A stretch of 10,942 nucleotides of DNA, from positions 71,039-81,980 of the forward strand of contig GG745391.1 in the NCBI GenBank assembly GCA_000151295.1, read 5' to 3'. Of this stretch, positions 6,685 to 10,942 are shown in pieces. Position 1 is the stretch's first letter, and each line of letters starts with the position of its first letter. The notes below the pieces were generated by a model. It saw nothing but the letters and a program-made list of their open reading frames with translations. It had not been told where the DNA came from and searched no databases. The position numbers were made by a program, and so were the translations under genes. Origin of the DNA: Allomyces macrogynus ATCC 38327 (Eukaryota; Blastocladiomycota; Blastocladiomycetes; Blastocladiales; Blastocladiaceae).

Positions 6685-8843
6685 GCGCATGGCGAGCGCG
6701 GTTGCAGATGGCGGTGGATGGAGCGGCTTGTAGGGCCGTGAGATGTACAATGACCAGCATACCTCTCACTCGATTTGATCATTGTTGCGCTGTCAGGCAT
6801 CTGCGTGTGCGTTAATTGATCTGGTTTCGCTCGTTTCCGTTGGCATTGAGGGCAGATTGCCCACGCGAACTGAGCTAGCGATTCAATTTCAACCAAGTCC
6901 GACACAACGATCTGCTGCTTGTCAGTTGTCAACTTGGGGCCAGATGTCCCACAGCACAGTTCACGAAGACACGCGCGAGCGACCGCGTTTTGCATGCCCA
7001 GTGACAGTCCATCAACACAGTTGCACGATTCTTTGCAAACTAAGGGAACGCAAGCATCAAGCGATTGACAATGTTGACACCGAATCACGCACGCGCCACA
7101 AACTTCCATTGGATTCTGGGCACGAGTGCATGGAATGGCGATTGGCAGGCTGACTGACAGCGAAGGATGCGAAGAATTGGCGGTGAAATGGAATTTGCAA
7201 CAATCAATGTACACTATCACTTCAACACTTCAACGCACCGAGAACAAACTTGGGAAGCCTCTACAGCTTCCCATTTATGTGTAAAAAGTATGGGCGGTGC
7301 ATGGAAAGTATGCTGGCAACGCTGGACCATCGAAATGATCCGCCAACGTAATGTGTAGCCGGCACTCGTTTCCGCTCATGTTGTTTGTTGGTTTGCAAAT
7401 AGTTCAACGTCCTTGAATGCTTTTAAGACTGGACCAATGATCAGCTTGTCCTTGCAGCCTGTGACGTTGCCCACGTCGGATGGTCCCCCGGCCAAATAGC
7501 CCAGTACATTGCCGGCACTTGCAGATCGCTGCTGGTCGTGTATACTCCTCGCCTTCGTGCTGCCGCTCGAGCTTGCCTGATCAGCACCATCGCGAGGCCA
7601 AAGGTGACATCGAAGGAGCAAAGAACAACTAAAGCACGCGTAAACAATGTGCGCGTGACACAGCGTAACCCGTGCCTCGCTCTTCGGTTGGAGACGCTTG
7701 CGGCGCAGAACCGCCATCGCTCTGTCGCTGGCTGCTCTCAACCGCCACGATTCACGGCCAGCAGCAACGCTCCGTGGCAGTGCAGGCCGCCATAATGTCT
7801 CCCACCACGTTCGCAGCTCCTCAAAAGCAGCCGCATGTCACTCTCTTCCAAGGTGAGATGGCGTAAGCTGGAGGAACGCAACAACGACACGAGTTGCTCT
7901 TGCATCCATTCCAATGTAGGCCTCGGTGGAGCGGCAAACAGAGGGCGAGCAGAGTCTGGTACACTCTGTTTTCGCCCATCCTCACCCACTGACCAGGACA
8001 CCAACTATAGACGCTGGAAACGACCAATTGTGAACCACGTCTATCATCCCAAGAATTAGAAGAGCGACGACGAGTAAAGGCAGAGACTGTTTGGAAGGCA
8101 TGGGCGACAACCGCACATGTTCCCCACACTGCTACACCATACGGTAGTTGCTCTGCCAGTCACTGCAGCACTACTACCAAAGGATTAGCCCGTGTTAACA
8201 GCACCGTAGAATAGTGATGAAAGTGGGGAACATTGTTCGCGGTACATCGGAATCTGAACCGGAAACAGCTCGTTCACAGTTTTTGTCTTGATTTTAAATA
8301 TCACGTCAGCTTTGCAACGCCGATGAGTATGGCCAAGGGACTGACTTCCTGCGGTGCGATCAGGCAAGGTAATCAACGGATGATGATGCTCTGCTCACGT
8401 TTGGAGAATTCCATTCGCCAGCGCTCGTCTGGCACAACCAGTTCCTGTTGTCGCAATCCCTCACGTTCTCAATCAATGGCCAGCCTCAGGCGCTCCGCCG
8501 ACAGTCGCGGCCTCTTTCCACCATCTGCGCTATACCTGGTGTCAGCAGGTCCACATAGCATCTCCGATTGCCGACATCGCAGCAGGCGACGACTGCGGCC
8601 ACGTCCACCGGCCCGAATCGCGGGGACTTGTGACCGCTGGTGCGTGGAGGGTCGTCGGCGCGCCCATCTGGCAGTCAACGCAGTCAGCGTCGGCTGCTGT
8701 CGCTCTCGCGCCCAGGTCAGTACCGTGCTGCAACTGTTCCAGGCGCAGCTGTTGTTGTCCTTGGCGTACCAAAAGCGTGGAATAATTGATATGACTTGCG
8801 TACAAGCGACGTTTTTTTCCCGCTTCACTTCCCTTCGCCCACG
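6685..8843. other. Gene-poor spacer with weak ORFs only
   Basis: GC falls and no frame shows sustained GC3 bias. Weak candidates: a minus-strand Cys-rich frame with an ATG at 7109 that runs antisense into copy E; a minus-strand Leu-rich frame near 7920-7740 (RPTLEWMQEQLVSLLRSSS) without an ATG; and a minus-strand frame near 7560-7376 (GYLAGGPSDVGNVTG). None is long enough, well enough started or similar enough to anything here to be called a gene. No AATAAA was seen just after the copy E stop. The spacer may contain decayed coding DNA. Confidence 0.4.
7252..7272. repeat. Perfect 7-bp inverted repeat (hairpin)
   Basis: GGGAAGC (7252-7258) and GCTTCCC (7266-7272) flank a 7-base loop, with an AT-rich tail (atttatgtgtaaaaa) on the right. 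It could form a small hairpin in DNA or RNA. No role is evident, and an inverted repeat this short can arise by chance. Confidence 0.35.
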
Positions 8844-9077
8844 ATGTCAACGCCCATCCTTCATGCTCTCCTGAACCGACGACTACAGCAGACCTTGATT
8901 TCTGTGTTCATGCCATCCGAAGCACTTGGCCCGCGACGTACCATCCTGTGCACTGGACCAATCGCCTCGGTCTGCAGCAGTCGTGGCCGCACGCGTTTGC
9001 ATGATTGCTGGGAATATGTATGTCTCCTAGCGGCAATATTGTCGCACTGCGGCAAAAGGAGTTCGCTCATTACATGA
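8844..9077 (+). CDS. Hypothetical short ORF, 77 residues, weak
   Basis: I do not recognise this. The ATG at 8844 (A at -3) follows a strong pyrimidine leader (tttttttcccgcttcacttc), as at the better-supported genes here. It opens MSTPILHALLNRRLQQTLIS, a plausible amphipathic start, and ends at TGA 9075-9077. A GTATGT that fits a splice donor lies in frame at 9018, so the true gene could continue in a second exon, but no acceptor or continuation was identified. It has no family match in the window, and GC3 bias is modest. Confidence 0.22.
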   Translation: MSTPILHALLNRRLQQTLISVFMPSEALGPRRTILCTGPIASVCSSRGRTRLHDCWEYVCLLAAILSHCGKRSSLIT

Positions 9078-9182
9078 TTGCTGGGACGACGCCGTGCTCT
9101 CATTCCCGTCCATGGCCGGCTGAGATTCATTCGTTGCCGCTGCATCCACGTGCATCGCGTCCATGGCCACACGCACGTTTTG

Positions 9183-9498
9183 CTACGCCGCGATCAGGTC
9201 GCGGTTCCGCACCAAAGTATCAGCGGCGGCGCGCCACGACGCATCGATGGTCGCACACGCCGACTGGAGGTGCGCGTTAGCGTGCAGCACGAGCGCATGC
9301 AAATCGGCCATGCCTGCGGCCATCAAGTCGGAAGTCGTCGCGTCGAATGCAGTGACAAGTTCATGGAGTGTTGCGGATGCGCGGTGGACTTGCGCAATCG
9401 TGGCGGTCGCTTGGCCGGACCTTGGAGTTGGTGCTTGTGCGCTTGTGCTGAGGTCGGCGTGAGCATGGGCTGTGGTGCTGGGTGAGATGCTCTCGAGT
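9183..9498 (-). pseudogene. Copy F: module N only, on the opposite strand
   Basis: The minus-strand frame ends at TAG 9185-9183. Its last 45 or so codons match module N of copy E without gaps: LMAAGMADLHALVLHANAHL against LLADMEADLRALAAKYDAQV, then TIDASWRAAAD against RLDEDVRAADN, with about 13 identities in 36 by eye. GC3 is high here and the frame is clearly Ala/Leu helical. The first in-frame ATG is at 9323, inside the homologous stretch, so the start is missing or upstream in another exon. A good 3' splice site (pyrimidine run then TTGTCAG at about 9505-9499) precedes the similarity. No module Z follows. It is either a truncated, inverted copy or the last exon of a spliced gene. Confidence 0.45.
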
Positions 9499-9766
9499 CT
9501 GACAAGGTGACAAGCAGAAATGCCGGTAAAAGAGTGGACCAAGGAAATGATGGTAACACCGCGTACTTATTTAGTGCCACTACTTGCTCAAGCACGGATG
9601 TGGGGAATCTCTCCACCACGGATGTAATATAATCCGCGTCAAACCAAGTTGAACAAGTTCTGCTGTCTGCCTTTAGGATAACGCCAACCGTGACCCTCGT
9701 CAGATCACGATGCAGCGCGGTTTGACGACGACTTGCGTCGCATTTGCGTCTGATAGTTTCGCTCGT

Positions 9767-10015
9767 GAGATGTGGTCGGAAACGGTTGGCAAGAGCACCA
9801 TTTGGATCATTTGGAACCCATGGTCTGATTTGTCGACGACCGTGCCAGAAATCAGGCCGATCTGCAACGGATGCGTGTCGATTAGTATCACTTGAGAGAT
9901 GTGGTTGGACGAGGTTGGCTGGATCATAATCTGACTCGTTCTGTCATGGTCTGATCCATCAAAGACTGCGTCAGAAATCCAACCGTCGCTCGCAGTCACA
10001 TCAGAAATGCAACCA
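9767..10015. repeat. Diverged tandem repeat, about 129 bp unit, two copies
   Basis: GAGATGTGG recurs at 9767 and 9896, CATGGTCTGAT at 9819 and 9945, and GACxGxGxCAGAAATC follows each, giving a period of 126-129 bp. A fragment (cgcagtcacatcagaaatgcaacc) starts a partial third unit. On the minus strand one frame is open across both units (10048-9700) and repeats G-x-I-S-x-x-V-x-D-x-S-D-H. The plus strand has stops in the equivalent frame. Confidence 0.6.
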
Positions 10016-10049
10016 TAGCTTGCGCAGCAGACGCGTAAGAACGTATTGA

Positions 10050-10055
10050 TTTATT
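10050..10055 (-). terminator. AATAAA polyadenylation signal for the IDO gene
   Basis: TTTATT on the plus strand reads AATAAA on the minus strand, 227 bases after the IDO stop at 10282. It is a well-placed 3' end signal for that gene. The repeat array begins just beyond it. Confidence 0.5.
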
Positions 10056-10281
10056 CAGGGCAAACAATATCGAGCCCGAGCTCTGCTCTCGCTCTCTCCG
10101 CATCCGGGCTCACTCTCGTCGTGATAAAAGGTTATACAAAGTTGGTTGTCCAGCATGCCCACCACGCCAGACGATGCGAATGCATCCACCGAAATGTGCA
10201 TCCGCGACCCACCGGCGCACAGCGCGCGGCAGCCCTCACCTCTCCCATCCATCTCCCATCCATCTCCACCGCGCACCGCAC

Positions 10282-10942
10282 TCAGTTCCCGTCGGTCCTA
10301 CCATTCAGCTGCCGCGGCAACTGCGGGACCACCGCCGCATCCGTCTCGTCGCGCGCCTGCTTCAAGAACGGCATCAGCTGCGTGCCGCCCGTCCCGCGCA
10401 TCCCCGGCGTTGCTTCGGCGGCTTTGGTTGGGCTCTGCACCTGCGGCATCACAATTGCATTCCGCGCGGGGGACCCGGGCGTCGACCGCACGCGCTTCGG
10501 CGGGCTCGTCCTGCGCGTCCGCATCGACCGCATCGTGCGGCCGCTTGGTGCCCACTGACACCGAATTCGATGCGACCGCCGCGGCCCCGCCCACCGCCGA
10601 CGACCCGGCGCGCGCCGCGTGCTGGTGCGCCGGGACGATAATGAACCGCGCGACCATGTTCAGGTGCGCGGTGCGGAACGCGCGCAGTTCGGCGACCGCC
10701 GCATTGAACGCCTCGACCAGTCCCTCGTGCTGCGAATTCGCGACAAAGTCGCGCAGCGACGGCGCACGGAACTGCGCGTCGTCGAGGAACGCTCGGTGCT
10801 CGCGGGGCATATATTCGCGCATTTCCGGAATGAAGTTTGGTCCCGGCCCCTTGCCGGTCGGGCGGTGCTCGATGCCGAAAAACACGTCGAGCGCCTGGAT
10901 CATGGGCGACTGTGCGGCCGACCCGCCGGCAAAGAAGAACGT
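10282..10942 (-). CDS. Indoleamine 2,3-dioxygenase, C-terminal part (runs off window)
   Basis: IDO is a haem enzyme that opens the indole ring of L-tryptophan to N-formylkynurenine, the first step of the kynurenine/NAD pathway. At the window edge it reads FFFAGGSAAQSP, the haem-propionate loop signature. Then come MREYMPREHRAFL, PSLRDFV, and FRTAHLNMVARFIIVPA, whose His (10664-10666) is the expected proximal haem ligand. After a variable, Ala-rich linker, the conserved GTGGTQLMPFLKQARDET block is in a different frame, ending at TGA 10284-10282. The frame changes by one between about 10561 and 10441. A phase-0 intron of 121 bases (GTGTCA at 10561 to CGCAG at 10441) would join them. A one-base frameshift in the linker is the alternative. 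The N-terminal part, including the distal pocket, is outside the window. Identification is firm. Confidence 0.85.

Noticed and set aside
6039..7220. Minus-strand ORF of 393 codons taken as one gene
   Set aside because: Its 3' half is antisense to copy E and it begins with GTG. Only the Cys-rich 5' part was kept, as a weak finding.
8398..8475. Further knuckle copy in the spacer (C...CC in a plus-strand frame near 8400)
   Set aside because: It lacks the C-x2-C pair and the flanking module Z residues.
10155..10942. Plus-strand ORF from an ATG at 10155, open to the window edge (about 262 codons)
   Set aside because: Most of it is antisense to IDO, which has clear family motifs on the minus strand. 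The reading is Ala/Ser/Pro-rich, as expected from a GC-biased shadow frame. The first 40 codons (MPTTPDDANASTEM...) look plausible but lie in the IDO 3' flank.
1..10942. Giant-virus origin (GC-rich, paralogue-rich DNA)
   Set aside because: A eukaryotic-type IDO with a possible intron, AATAAA signals, TATA boxes and long gene-poor spacers fit a nuclear genome better. An integrated viral segment for the A-E cluster is not excluded, but nothing viral was recognised.

Overview
This looks like eukaryotic nuclear DNA, GC-rich in genes and AT-richer between them. The signs are TATA boxes, pyrimidine-rich leaders, AATAAA signals close to stop codons, strongly GC3-biased codons, and a eukaryotic-type indoleamine 2,3-dioxygenase (IDO) at the right edge. 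No bacterial features (Shine-Dalgarno-led operons, rRNA, IS elements) were seen. An early-diverging fungus or a GC-rich protist would fit, but the window does not settle the lineage.

The left 6.7 kb is a tandem cluster of one unrecognised protein family, found by comparing the window with itself. The family has two modules. Module N is an N-terminal helical, coiled-coil-like stretch of about 80 residues. Module Z is a C-terminal stretch of about 100 residues ending in C-x2-C-x(9-10)-C-C, a likely zinc knuckle. Copies in order: A (177-392, Z only, behind its own TATA box); B (1226-2199, N and Z as two ORFs overlapping by ATGA); C (3310-4348, N-linker-Z with a one-base frameshift); D (4450-4803, Z only, no start codon); E (5095-6684, intact 529-residue N-linker-Z protein with nuclear-localisation-like basic runs and four RRxS sites). 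A sixth relative, F, with module N only, lies on the minus strand at 9183-9498. A doubtful acidic ORF (2672-3145) sits between B and C.

From 6685 to about 9180 the DNA is gene-poor. It holds weak ORFs (a Cys-rich minus-strand frame, a short plus-strand ORF at 8844), a small hairpin and a short direct repeat. At 9767-10015 there is a diverged tandem repeat of about 129 bp. The right end (10282-10942, minus) is the 3' part of IDO, with a frame switch in the variable linker before its conserved C-terminal GTGG block and an AATAAA signal downstream.

IDO is expected to act in tryptophan breakdown and NAD supply. The N/Z family has no function I can name. The mix of fused, split, frameshifted and single-module copies suggests active duplication and decay. 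Family relationships here rest on comparisons by eye, not on computed alignments.
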